Shown one piece after another: positions 32,898 through 41,442 of a stretch of 49,928 nt of DNA. The first letter of the stretch is position 1. Every line of letters starts with the position of its first letter. Origin of the DNA: an uncultured Pelosinus sp. (GTDB taxonomy: Bacteria > Bacillota > Negativicutes > Sporomusales > Acetonemataceae); contig UQPB01000023.1 in the NCBI GenBank assembly GCA_900542835.1, positions 1-49,928 on the forward strand, in the 5' to 3' direction. The position numbers and the translations under genes were made by a program. A model generated the notes under the pieces. It ran no database searches, was not told the DNA's origin, and saw only the letters and a list, made by a program, of their open reading frames with translations.

Positions 32898-34916
32898 CTA
32901 TTGGAACAATTTCAGCAGGACGCCGCCATAGTGTTGAATGACAGGGGCGAAAACCAGAGACACGATCGTCATCAGCTTCAGCAGAATGTTCATGGCCGGT
33001 CCCGACGTGTCTTTGAAGGGATCGCCGATGGTGTCGCCGACTACGGCCGCTTTGTGGGCGTCGCCGCCCTTGCCGCCGTGGACGCCGCTCTCGATGTACT
33101 TTTTGGCGTTATCCCAGGCGCCGCCGGCGTTGGCCATAAAAATGGCAATCAGGATACCGGTCACTACCGCGCCGGCAATAAAGCCAGCCAGCGTTTCACC
33201 GCCCATTAACAGGCCGACAAGCAGCGGCAGAATAATTGCCAGACCGCCGGGCAGCAGCATTTTTTGCAGCGCAGCCGCAGTGGAGATATCGACGCAGGCC
33301 CGGTAGTCGGCCTTGCCGGTGCCGGCAAGCAGTCCCGGTATTGTCCGGAACTGGCGCCGTACTTCCTCAATCATCTCAAAGGCAGCGGCGCCGACCGCTT
33401 CCATCGTCAGGGCGGCAAAGATAAACGGCACCATCGCGCCGCCCAGCACGCCGGTCAGTACCAGCGGGTTCAACAGGTCAATCGTCTCCAGATCAACCGC
33501 CTGGGCGTAGGAGGCGAACAGAGCCAGTGCGGTTAAGGCGGCTGAGCCAACGGCAAAGCCTTTGCCGACAGCGGCGGTGGTATTGCCGACTGCGTCAAGC
33601 TTGTCCGTAATTTCCCGGACTGACGGCGGCAGCTGCGACATTTCGGCAATGCCGCCGGCGTTATCCGAGATCGGCCCATAAGCGTCGATCGCGATTGTCA
33701 TGCCCGCTGTCGAGATCATGCCGACAGCCGCCAGTGCTACCCCATACAGGCCTGCCGTCACATTAGCGCTTCCACCCATAACAAAGAATGAGGTCAGCAT
33801 ACCGGCAATGATAAACAGAATCGGCCACATCGTCGAATACATGCCAACCGCCAAACCGGAAATGACCGTTGTCGCCGGCCCGGTTTCGGCCTGCTTGGCA
33901 ATCTTAACGACATGACTGTAGTCGCTGGAGGTATAAACTTCCGTGACCTTCCCGATGGCCATACCGGTGATCAGGCCGGTGCCGAGCGCGCAGAAAGCCT
34001 TCAAATCACCAAAGAAAATCTGGCTGAGAAAGCCGGCGGCAGCCAGCGTCAGGCCATCGGCAATATAAGTGCCAAGATTGAGCACAGACTGGGGATTTTC
34101 ATTTTTGCTGCTGCGGCTGATCAGGATGCCGATAATGCAGGCGATAACGCCAAAGCCGTATACGGCGAACGGGAACATTACGCCGCGGCTGTCAGTGTAA
34201 AGAATAGCTCCCAGCGCCACTGCGCCGATCAGGGAGACGACATACGATTCAAACAGATCCGCGCCCATGCCGGCGACGTCGCCGACGTTGTCGCCGACAT
34301 TATCGGCAATAACCGCCGGATTGCGGGGATCGTCCTCGGGGATGCCGGCTTCCACCTTGCCGACCAGATCCGCTCCCACATCGGCGGCTTTGGTGTAGAT
34401 GCCGCCGCCGACACGGGCAAACAAGGCAATGGTGCTGGTGCCGAGACCGAACCCGGTCAAAACGCCGATATCCCCCTGGAAGGCCACTATGCACAGCCCC
34501 AGACCCATCAGGCCAAGGCCGGACACCGACATGCCCATGACAGCGCCGCCGGAAAAGGCTACGCGCATAGCCTGGCTGATGCCGCTGAGGGCGGCCTGGG
34601 TTGTCCGGACATTCGCCTTGGTCGCCGCTTTCATGCCGGAATAGCCGGCCAGCAGTGAGCAAAAGGCGCCAAGGATGAAAGCCGCCGCCGTTTGCCAGTT
34701 GATCAGTAAGGCTAAAACGGGAACCGCCATGGCGATGAATACGGCCAGATAGCGGTATTCGCGATGTAAAAACGCCATCGCCCCTTCTTCGATGTACCCG
34801 GCAATTTCCTGCATCCGTTCGTTCCCTGTGGCCGCGTTTTTGATGCCCGCGGCCAAAAAGCAGGCAAATGCCAGTGACACCGCTCCTGCTGCGATTGAAT
34901 AGAATAAAACTTCCAC
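32898..34916 (-). CDS. hppA: membrane-bound ion-translocating pyrophosphatase
   Basis: A 672 aa protein with about 16 membrane segments that couples PPi hydrolysis to H+ or Na+ export. The substrate site DVGADLVGKVEAGIPEDDPRNPAVIADNVGDNVGD is intact, as is the C-terminal GDTIGDPFKDTSGPAMNIL. GNTTAAVGKGFAVGSAA has Ala, not Lys, in the position that marks the K+-dependent subclass; many of these pump Na+, but the ion cannot be read with certainty. The frame is open to 35051, but GTG 34916 (MEVLFYSIAAG) with AAGGAGGAG upstream gives the usual length. It is monocistronic. Confidence 0.95.
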   Translation of the reverse strand: MEVLFYSIAAGAVSLAFACFLAAGIKNAATGNERMQEIAGYIEEGAMAFLHREYRYLAVFIAMAVPVLALLINWQTAAAFILGAFCSLLAGYSGMKAATKANVRTTQAALSGISQAMRVAFSGGAVMGMSVSGLGLMGLGLCIVAFQGDIGVLTGFGLGTSTIALFARVGGGIYTKAADVGADLVGKVEAGIPEDDPRNPAVIADNVGDNVGDVAGMGADLFESYVVSLIGAVALGAILYTDSRGVMFPFAVYGFGVIACIIGILISRSSKNENPQSVLNLGTYIADGLTLAAAGFLSQIFFGDLKAFCALGTGLITGMAIGKVTEVYTSSDYSHVVKIAKQAETGPATTVISGLAVGMYSTMWPILFIIAGMLTSFFVMGGSANVTAGLYGVALAAVGMISTAGMTIAIDAYGPISDNAGGIAEMSQLPPSVREITDKLDAVGNTTAAVGKGFAVGSAALTALALFASYAQAVDLETIDLLNPLVLTGVLGGAMVPFIFAALTMEAVGAAAFEMIEEVRRQFRTIPGLLAGTGKADYRACVDISTAAALQKMLLPGGLAIILPLLVGLLMGGETLAGFIAGAVVTGILIAIFMANAGGAWDNAKKYIESGVHGGKGGDAHKAAVVGDTIGDPFKDTSGPAMNILLKLMTIVSLVFAPVIQHYGGVLLKLFQ

Positions 34917-35273
34917 GCAACTCCTCCTTATCCTGATACGATATCTATAACATAAACAAAGTCCGCCTAACTCCCATACACCCTGTGCGTATACGGCTGA
35001 GGGGACTATTGCTGCTGCCCGCCGCCGGGACCGGACGCGGCCGCGAAACAATAAGCGCGAACTACATTGGAGGTGATTGGAGAATATAAATAAGATTATT
35101 GCTTATATTCTATCAAATTAGCGGTTATTTGACAAGTTTCGGCGATTTTTCTTTTGCGGCTCAAATGGTTGCTGTTGCAATGGATTCAGGCTTGACTGCC
35201 CCAAAAGGGCTTGTTACAATTTTTGTATACAGCAATCAAAGCGGCGATGACGCGCGCATAGGAGTTTTTGACG
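34917..35273. other. intergenic region between divergent hppA and ynfA-like genes
   Basis: Apart from the ynfA promoter (35192..35220), the region holds a GC-rich stretch (35010..35060) and an AT-rich imperfect hairpin near 35081..35110 (GAATATAA and TTATATTC arms). No gene is supported; a frame beginning at 35099 has no family resemblance and ends in a shadow of the ynfA-like gene. Confidence 0.4.
35192..35220 (+). promoter_or_regulatory. SigA-type promoter of the ynfA-like gene
   Basis: TTGACT, a 17-nt spacer and TACAAT form a near-consensus promoter; the predicted start is near 35227, about 47 nt before the start codon. Confidence 0.8.
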
Positions 35274-35603
35274 ATGGAATGGTTGAAATCGGCAGCTTAT
35301 TTTGCTTTAGCCGGCGTTCTGGAAATCGGCGGCGGCTATTTGATCTGGCTTTGGCTCAGGGAGGACAAGAGTATTTATTACGCGGCAATCGGGGCGGTGA
35401 TTTTGGCCTTGTACGGGATTGTCCCGACCCTGCAGCCGGCTAATTTTGGTCGTGTCTACGCCGCTTACGGCGGTGTCTTTGTCGTATTATCAATCTTATG
35501 GGGCTGGGGCGTTGACAAGGTCGCGCCTGACCGTTTCGATATCATTGGCGGTGCTATCTGCCTGGCGGGGGTACTGGTTATTATGTACTGGCCCCGGGCC
35601 TGA
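35274..35603 (+). CDS. YnfA (UPF0060) family membrane protein
   Basis: A 109 aa four-helix membrane protein of the drug/metabolite-transporter-like YnfA family: WLKSAAYFALAGVLEIGGGYLIWLWLRE, then TLQPANFGRVYAAYGGVFVVLSILWGW and the closing DIIGGAICLAGVLVIMYWPR. The function of the family is unsettled; small-multidrug-resistance-like efflux has been proposed. GGAG at 35261..35264 is 9 nt from ATG 35274; a TTG at 35268 is too close. Monocistronic with its own strong promoter. Confidence 0.9.
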   Translation: MEWLKSAAYFALAGVLEIGGGYLIWLWLREDKSIYYAAIGAVILALYGIVPTLQPANFGRVYAAYGGVFVVLSILWGWGVDKVAPDRFDIIGGAICLAGVLVIMYWPRA

Positions 35604-35801
35604 GCCGTGTCGCCGCCTCTTGTCGGGCGGCGGCGCTTGCGCTATAATTGACATAGTAGTTGGAAAATTTCGTCTACTGTTTTGGTAGGCTTGCGAACAA
35701 CAGCGCCGCATGACCGGAAACCCGTTCGCGGCGTGCTGACACTGCGTTTTATCACGCGGCTGTGCCGGTTCGGCGCATCCTGATAGGTTCCGGGGTGATT
35801 A

Positions 35802-37403
35802 ATGATGGCGGTCGGCAAGCCGTTTTGTAATTTGCAAACAAAAATTACCCTTTTGGTCTGCAGTGTTGTCAGTCTGGCGCTGCTGGCGGTCAGCCTGCTT
35901 ATCACCGGCAGTATTGCCGCGGTCGTGACTGATGGCATTGGCGAAAACGCGGCCGATATCGCCCGGATGATGGCGCGTTCAGAGGTCGTGGTCAGCGGCC
36001 TGACCGGCAATAGGGACGAAGCCGATATCCAGAGTTTCGCCACTGTGATCCGCCAGGCGACAGGTGTCGAATATATTGTGGTTATGGACATGAACGGAAC
36101 CCGCAAGTCGCATCCCAATACCGCTAATATCGGCCGCAAATTTGTCGGCGGCGACGAAGGGCCGGCGCTGCTCGACGGCCGCGAATATACATCAACCGCC
36201 ACCGGTACCCTGGGGGTATCGCTGCGGGCGTTTGCCCCGGTATTTGACGGCGATGGCCGCCAGATCGGGGCGGTATCGGTGGGGATCCTGCTTGACAGTG
36301 TGCAGCAGATGATCGCCCAAAGTCAGCAGATCATCTACCTGGCTACCGGTGTCGGCCTGCTGGTAGGGATGATCGGCGCGCTGGCACTGGCCCGCAATGT
36401 GAAAAATACCATGTTTGGTCTGGAACCGTTTGCTATTGCCGAGCTGCTGGAGGAACGCAACGCCATGCTGCAGTCGGTGCGGGAAGGTGTTTTGGCTATC
36501 GACCGGAACGCCCGCATTACCATGGTTAATGGCGAGGCGATCCGGATCTTTAATCTGGCCGGCATCGAAACAGAGTTGATCGGCAAGCGGGTTGACGACC
36601 ATATCGTCAACTCCCGCTTGCGGGAAGTGCTGGAGACCGGCCGGGTGGAGCTGGATCAGGATCAGGATATTAACGGCGTGGCCGTTCTGACCAATCGCAT
36701 GCCGATCAGGGTCAACGACCAGATTGTAGGGGCGATAGCCACCTTTCGCGATAAATCGGAATTCCGCCATCTGGCCGAGCAACTGACCGGCATCCGCAAT
36801 TACGCGGAAGCGCTGCGGGCGCAGGCGCATGAGTTCATGAATAAGCTGCATGTCATCCTTGGCATGGTCCGTCTGCAGTGCTACGATGAGCTGAGCGGTT
36901 ACATCAACGGCATCGCCAGGCAATACCAGGCCGAGGTCGGCTTTGTCGATCACCGGATCAAGGATCCGGCCTTGGCCGGATTTCTGCTGGGCAAGCTGAG
37001 CCGGGCCAGGGAGCTTGGTATCGATCTGGTGCTGGCGGACGAAAGCTGTCTGCCCAGGCCAGCCGATCCGGAGCTTATCCATGAACTGATTACCATTGTC
37101 GGCAATCTGATTGATAATGCCATGGAAGCCGTCGCCCAGTCGCCGCATAAACGGATCGATCTCTGGCTCGACTACCGCGATGGCAGGCTGTTTCTGGCGG
37201 TGGAGGATAGCGGTGCCGGCATTGCCGCCGATGCCTGTGAGGCTATATTCGAAAAAGGCTATTCAACCAAAGCGGCGGGCCGCGGCCTGGGTTTATTCTT
37301 AGCCCGGCGCAGCGCCAATAAACTGGGCGGCCGGCTCGAAGCGGTATCCGAGCCGGGTAAGGGAGCGAGGTTCCAGGCGGAATTGCCTTATTACGTGAGG
37401 TGA
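35802..37403 (+). CDS. DcuS/CitA-type sensor histidine kinase
   Basis: A 533 aa kinase. TM1 is at about 15-40, an extracytoplasmic PAS (PDC) domain at about 45-175 with VVMDMNGTRKSHPN and FAPVFDGDGRQIGAVSVG, TM2 at about 178-200, a cytoplasmic PAS at about 215-325, then the SpoOB-like H-box RAQAHEFMNKLHVILGM, and HATPase motifs (GNLIDNAMEAV, EDSGAGI, GRGLGLFLARR). This family senses C4-dicarboxylates or citrate. It overlaps the response regulator frame and precedes a DASS carboxylate transporter, so a di- or tricarboxylate signal is likely. Confidence 0.93.
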   Translation: MMAVGKPFCNLQTKITLLVCSVVSLALLAVSLLITGSIAAVVTDGIGENAADIARMMARSEVVVSGLTGNRDEADIQSFATVIRQATGVEYIVVMDMNGTRKSHPNTANIGRKFVGGDEGPALLDGREYTSTATGTLGVSLRAFAPVFDGDGRQIGAVSVGILLDSVQQMIAQSQQIIYLATGVGLLVGMIGALALARNVKNTMFGLEPFAIAELLEERNAMLQSVREGVLAIDRNARITMVNGEAIRIFNLAGIETELIGKRVDDHIVNSRLREVLETGRVELDQDQDINGVAVLTNRMPIRVNDQIVGAIATFRDKSEFRHLAEQLTGIRNYAEALRAQAHEFMNKLHVILGMVRLQCYDELSGYINGIARQYQAEVGFVDHRIKDPALAGFLLGKLSRARELGIDLVLADESCLPRPADPELIHELITIVGNLIDNAMEAVAQSPHKRIDLWLDYRDGRLFLAVEDSGAGIAADACEAIFEKGYSTKAAGRGLGLFLARRSANKLGGRLEAVSEPGKGARFQAELPYYVR

Positions 37404-37408
37404 CGCAG

Positions 37409-38107
37409 ATGATCAGAGTCCTGATTGTGGAAGATGATCCCATGGTTGCGGAGTTTAACCGGCGTTATCTGGCCCAAATCGACGGGTTTGTCCTGGCGGC
37501 GACTGCGGCCTCTGCCGCTGACACCCTGCTATTTCTGGAAAAGCAGGAGGTGGATCTGGTTTTACTGGATATCTTTATGCCGCAAATGACCGGTCTGGAG
37601 CTGCTGGCTAAAATCCGCGCCAGTGATAAGAGCGTCGATGTCATTGTCGTATCGGCGGCCTGTGACCGCTACAGCATTCAGAAGGCGCTCCGCTACGGCG
37701 CTGTCGATTACCTGATCAAGCCGTTTGAGTTTGAGCGGTTTAATTCGGCGCTGGCGGCTTACCGGGACCGGGCGGCGTTTATGTGCGGCCGGGACACGAT
37801 CCGCCAGGCGGAGTTGGACCGGAAAATCCTGCTGAAGGAGCAGCTTCTGACCGAATTGCCAAAAGGTCTTTGTCTCAATACTTTAAGCGCGGTCTGGAAT
37901 AGCGTGCGGACCGGCGCGGGCAGCAGCTTTACGGCTGAGGCGATGGCGGGGCAGGTCGGCATTTCCCGCGTCTCGCTGCGCAAGTACCTGAAATTCCTCA
38001 TGCAGCTGGAACTGGTGCATATGGAGGTCGCGTTCGGAGCAATTGGCCGGCCGGTGTACAAGTACCGCTGCGTCAATCCTCAATCCGATTTCCTCAGTCA
38101 TTTTTAA
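37409..38107 (+). CDS. CitB/DcuR-type response regulator
   Basis: A 232 aa regulator with a receiver domain (VLIVEDDPMV, phospho-Asp in VLLDIFMP, Lys in YLIKPFEFERF) and a C-terminal HTH (TAEAMAGQVGISRVSLRKYLKFLMQLELVHMEV). A GTG at 37400 overlaps the kinase stop; GAGGTGA then places ATG 37409 at a better spacing, so I use it. It forms a two-component pair with the kinase upstream and probably activates the DASS transporter 460 nt downstream. A hairpin terminator follows at 38382. Confidence 0.92.
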   Translation: MIRVLIVEDDPMVAEFNRRYLAQIDGFVLAATAASAADTLLFLEKQEVDLVLLDIFMPQMTGLELLAKIRASDKSVDVIVVSAACDRYSIQKALRYGAVDYLIKPFEFERFNSALAAYRDRAAFMCGRDTIRQAELDRKILLKEQLLTELPKGLCLNTLSAVWNSVRTGAGSSFTAEAMAGQVGISRVSLRKYLKFLMQLELVHMEVAFGAIGRPVYKYRCVNPQSDFLSHF

Positions 38108-38190
38108 GCGCCGGCCGCAGCCGTTGCAAGAGCCCGGAATGCGGGAGCAGGTTGACGATGGAGACGGGCAAAGGCGGAGAGTTGCCGCTG

Positions 38191-38356
38191 TGGGGGAGGA
38201 AAAGGCAAGGCGCAAGAAAACGATTCCACGGAGGACACAGAGGGTACACGGAGGGCACGGAGGTTAAACGGGGATTTTTACCAATACCCATAACCCTCTG
38301 TGCACCTCGGCGTCCCTCTGTGTCCTCCGTGGAGCCGTTATCTTCGTCTTTGCCCC
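38191..38356. repeat. CCTCYGTG dispersed repeat, copy C (hairpin form)
   Basis: The left arm 38226..38264 (CCACGGAGGACACAGAGGG then CACGGAGGGCACGGAGG) pairs with the right arm 38294..38332 (CCCTCTGTG to CCTCTGTGTCCTCCGTGG) around a spacer of about 30 nt. The outer left flank, read in reverse complement (AATCGTTTTCTTGCG then TTGCCTTTTCCTCC), matches the right flank of copy B. It lies between the response regulator gene and its terminator, so it would be in the 3' end of that mRNA. Confidence 0.8.
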
Positions 38357-38381
38357 ATTCATCCTCCGTGGGAGCGATTCC

Positions 38382-38408
38382 GGCGTGCCTTGGCACGCCT
38401 CTTTTTTT
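38382..38408 (+). terminator. Rho-independent terminator of the two-component operon
   Basis: GGCGTGCC and GGCACGCC form an 8-bp stem with a TT loop, followed by TCTTTTTTT. It lies about 275 nt after the response regulator stop, beyond repeat copy C. Confidence 0.88.
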
Positions 38409-38570
38409 AATTACTAAACAGTTGCTTAACTTGGCAATGTGTTTTTCAACTTATTTAAACTTTACTGGACGCCTGAAAGGAGTACGATACAAATAAGTCT
38501 GCGCGGTCAGCGGCAGGCGGACGACTGTTGGCCATGCAGATAAATGTGAGAAGACGGGAGGCGTTCTGCT

Positions 38571-39974
38571 GTGAGTAAAAAGCAATTGTATGGTCTGATT
38601 ACCATTGGCGCCGGCGTACTGATCTGGTTTTTACCCGTTCCCGCCGGGCTCAAGCCGCAGGCATGGCAGCTGTTTGCCATTTTTACCGCCACCATTCTTG
38701 GCTTTATTCTTCAACCCATACCGATTGGCGCTATTGCCTTTATCAGTGTCGGCCTGGCCGGGCTGCTGAAGGTGATCAGCCCGGCCGAAGCCTTGTCAGG
38801 CTTCGGCAATACGACGATCTGGCTGATCGTGTCGGCGTTTCTGTTTGCCAAAGGCTTTATCAAAACCGGCCTGGGCCGGCGCATTGCCTACCGGATTATG
38901 AGGCTGATCGGCGACAGCTCGCTGAAACTGGGCTACGCCATGGTGCTCAGCGACCTGGTCATCGCCCCGGCCACTCCCTCCAATACCGCCCGTGCCGGCG
39001 GCATCCTTTATCCGGTTGTCCGCAGTCTTTGTTCGGCGTTCGATTCCGAGCCCGGTGCCTCCTCCCGCAAAATTGGCGCTTATTTAATGAAAACAACCTT
39101 TCAGGGCAATTGCATCACTTCCGCCATGTTCATTACGGCCGTCGCTCCTAACTCGCTGGTTGTGGCGCTGGCGGCGCAGACCGCCGGTGTTCATATCAGC
39201 TGGGGAACCTGGGCCATAGCCGGTATTGTTCCCGGTCTGGCGGGACTGCTGGTCACTCCTTATATTCTCTATAAGCTCTATCCGCCGGAAATTACCCGCA
39301 CGCCGCAGGCAAAAGCGCTGGCCGGCAGGGAACTGGAAAAGATGGGACCGATGGCGCGGGGGGAAAAGATCGTTGCCGGCGTGTTCATCCTGGCGCTGCT
39401 CCTGTGGGCGACCGCTTCGCTGACGAAGCTAGACGCGACAATGGTCGCCATGAGCTGTGTCGGCATCATGCTGATCGGCCAGGCAATCGAGTGGAAAGAT
39501 GTCATTGAGGAAAAGGGCGCCTGGGATACGCTGATCTGGATGGGCGCGTTGATGAGTCTGGCGGGGGCGCTGAATAAGCTGGGCATGATCGCCTGGTTCG
39601 CCAAGCTGGTCGGCGGTGCGTTGACCGGCGTCTCCTGGTGGGTTGCTCTTGGTATCCTGCTGTTGGCCTACATGTATTCGCACTACGCGTTTGCCAGCCT
39701 GTCGGCGCATGTCACTGCCATGTACGCCGCTTTTCTGGCCGTCGCCGTCGCCGCCGGCGCGCCGCCGTTCTTAGCGGCTATGAGTCTCGGCGTGATTTCA
39801 GCCCTGTACGGCGGCCTGACGCATTACGCAACCGGGCCGGCTCCCATCTATTTCGGCTCCGGCTATATTCCGCAGGGAACCTGGTGGAAGCTTGGCTTTA
39901 TTTTATCAATCAGCAATCTGGTCATTTGGATTGGGCTGGGCGGCTTCTGGTGGAAACTGCTTGGCCTCTGGTAA
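38571..39974 (+). CDS. DASS family anion:Na+ symporter (di/tricarboxylate transporter)
   Basis: A 467 aa protein with about 12 membrane segments of the divalent anion:Na+ symporter (CitT/SLC13) family. The SNT motif (PATPSNTARAGGILYPVV) and the second hairpin region (GGLTHYATGPAPIYFGSGYIPQGTWWKLGF) are conserved. Substrates in the family are malate, succinate, citrate, tartrate or sulfate. It starts at GTG 38571 with GGGAGG upstream. The DcuSR-like system next to it is the likely regulator. Monocistronic, with a terminator at 40028. Confidence 0.92.
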   Translation: MSKKQLYGLITIGAGVLIWFLPVPAGLKPQAWQLFAIFTATILGFILQPIPIGAIAFISVGLAGLLKVISPAEALSGFGNTTIWLIVSAFLFAKGFIKTGLGRRIAYRIMRLIGDSSLKLGYAMVLSDLVIAPATPSNTARAGGILYPVVRSLCSAFDSEPGASSRKIGAYLMKTTFQGNCITSAMFITAVAPNSLVVALAAQTAGVHISWGTWAIAGIVPGLAGLLVTPYILYKLYPPEITRTPQAKALAGRELEKMGPMARGEKIVAGVFILALLLWATASLTKLDATMVAMSCVGIMLIGQAIEWKDVIEEKGAWDTLIWMGALMSLAGALNKLGMIAWFAKLVGGALTGVSWWVALGILLLAYMYSHYAFASLSAHVTAMYAAFLAVAVAAGAPPFLAAMSLGVISALYGGLTHYATGPAPIYFGSGYIPQGTWWKLGFILSISNLVIWIGLGGFWWKLLGLW

Positions 39975-40027
39975 TTCCACGGCCGGGCTGTGCGCCGCCG
40001 CAGGCTGTACGGAAACGGTTTAGCCGC

Positions 40028-40075
40028 AAAAAGGGACGCAAGGATACCGTTCTTACGGTAGCTTGCGTCCCTTTT
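40028..40075. terminator. bidirectional Rho-independent terminator
   Basis: AAAAGGGACGCAAG and CTTGCGTCCCTTTT pair over 14 bp, with an inner TACCG/CGGTA stem. It separates the DASS transporter from the convergent small gene ending at 40091. Confidence 0.9.
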
Positions 40076-40090
40076 ATGCGGCGGGGACTG

Positions 40091-40576
40091 CTAATCGGCG
40101 CGTTCCTTGTCCGCAGTCTTGCTGATAACGGCGGCAGACCTGTCGGCGCTGAGTGAATCGCCCAGCTGTTTAATTGTCTGCCGCATTTTTTTCTGGTAGT
40201 AGCCGGTCAGGGCAAACATGCGGGTATCCAGGAAAAAGTCCGGGCGGGAGTTGGGCAGCGGCTTGTCCTTGCGGTCCTCTGCTGCCAGCGCCAGCGGGCC
40301 GGCGGCGCCGGAGGCGGTGGCAGCCGTTTTCTCTGTCTCATCGCAATGATCGTCGGCGGCGGTCTCCTCCGGGTCTTCCTTCTTTTTTTCCGTCGCCTCG
40401 CCAACCAGAATCTTCATGTTTTTGCCGATTACGATATAGGTATAGACTTTGCCGTTGGCCCGGACAGTGAGATATTTCCAGCCGCCGGCGCCATTCCCGG
40501 ATTCCCCGGAGTCCTGCCTGTCCTGACGGCTGCCGACAGCCGCCGGCGATAGGGGCGAAAGACTGTGAATAGCCAT
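40091..40576 (-). CDS. hypothetical hydrophilic protein (161 aa)
   Basis: I do not recognise this protein. It has no signal peptide or membrane segment. Residues 33-60 (KYLTVRANGKVYTYIVIGKNMKILVGE) look like a short folded beta-rich unit, followed by a low-complexity acidic and Ala-rich linker (about 60-105) and a Lys/Arg-rich helical C-terminus (YQKKMRQTIKQLGDSL). AGAAGGA lies 6 nt upstream of ATG 40576 and supports translation; an ATG two codons earlier is too close to it. It follows the osmolyte ABC operon by 86 nt and ends at a terminator. Confidence 0.65.
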   Translation of the reverse strand: MAIHSLSPLSPAAVGSRQDRQDSGESGNGAGGWKYLTVRANGKVYTYIVIGKNMKILVGEATEKKKEDPEETAADDHCDETEKTAATASGAAGPLALAAEDRKDKPLPNSRPDFFLDTRMFALTGYYQKKMRQTIKQLGDSLSADRSAAVISKTADKERAD

Positions 40577-40662
40577 GCGCATTCCTTCTTCCGTACAAAA
40601 GTCATTTCACCTGTACTATCGGCATTTCAGCCAATAATCTTAATCCGCTTTTGGCCGTCAGG

Positions 40663-41430
40663 CTATAAAGCCGCCGCGTCGGCGTCATGACCTGCCGGCT
40701 TCCGCCCACTTGCCGCCAGCAGCCTGACAAATTCGTTTGCCGGCTGCCGCAAAATGGTGTCAGGTTGATCATATTGCACAATTGCGCCTTCATTCATAAC
40801 CAGCATTTTCGTTCCCAGACGGACCGCTTCGCTAATATCGTGAGTGACAAACACGACCGTAATGCCGGTCTGCCTGTGGATGCGGGCAATTTCCGCCTGC
40901 AGTTGTCCGCGGGTAATGCCGTCGACGGCGCCAAACGGCTCATCCATCAACAAAATCTCCGGCGATGCCGCCAATGCCCGGGCAATGCCCACCCGCTGCT
41001 GCTGTCCCCCTGACAGTTCGCCGGGATAGCGCTGCAGCAGCGACTCGTCCAGGCCGACAAGCTTCAGCCATTTCCGGACGGCTTGACTGGTTTTGCGGCG
41101 GTCATGCTTATTTAACAGCGATGGCACATAGGCAATATTCTTCTCTACCGTCATATGCGGGAAAAGAACGCTGCCCTGAATCGCGTAGCCGATATTGCGC
41201 CGCAGCGCGATCAGATCGCCGCCGGCGATATCGCGGCCGTTGATCAGGACTCGGCCGCTGTCAGGCAGAATCAGGCCATTGATCATTTTTAAAACAGTGG
41301 TTTTGCCGCAGCCGGAAGAGCCGATCATGGTGACAAATTCACCCTGGCCGACCGTCAGGCTGAATTGCCTGACCGCCACCTGCTTGCCGTAGGTCTTCCG
41401 GATGTTGATCAGTTCGATTGCCGCATCCAT
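40663..41430 (-). CDS. Opu-type (glycine betaine/choline) ABC transporter ATP-binding protein
   Basis: A 255 aa ABC ATPase: Walker A GSSGCGKT, the signature LSGGQQQRVGIARAL, Walker B ILLMDEPF and VFVTHDISEAVRLGTKM. It resembles OpuBA/OpuCA but is short: the C-terminal CBS domains that let OpuCA sense ionic strength are missing. It energises the fused permease-binding protein encoded 12 nt upstream. Start ATG 41430 with GGAGGACTG-like ribosome site. Confidence 0.92.
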   Translation of the reverse strand: MDAAIELINIRKTYGKQVAVRQFSLTVGQGEFVTMIGSSGCGKTTVLKMINGLILPDSGRVLINGRDIAGGDLIALRRNIGYAIQGSVLFPHMTVEKNIAYVPSLLNKHDRRKTSQAVRKWLKLVGLDESLLQRYPGELSGGQQQRVGIARALAASPEILLMDEPFGAVDGITRGQLQAEIARIHRQTGITVVFVTHDISEAVRLGTKMLVMNEGAIVQYDQPDTILRQPANEFVRLLAASGRKPAGHDADAAAL

Positions 41431-41442
41431 CGACAGTCCTCC

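Noticed and set aside
40028..40075. Structured element considered as a riboswitch
   Set aside because: It is a simple two-part stem with T-runs between convergent genes, so it is a terminator.
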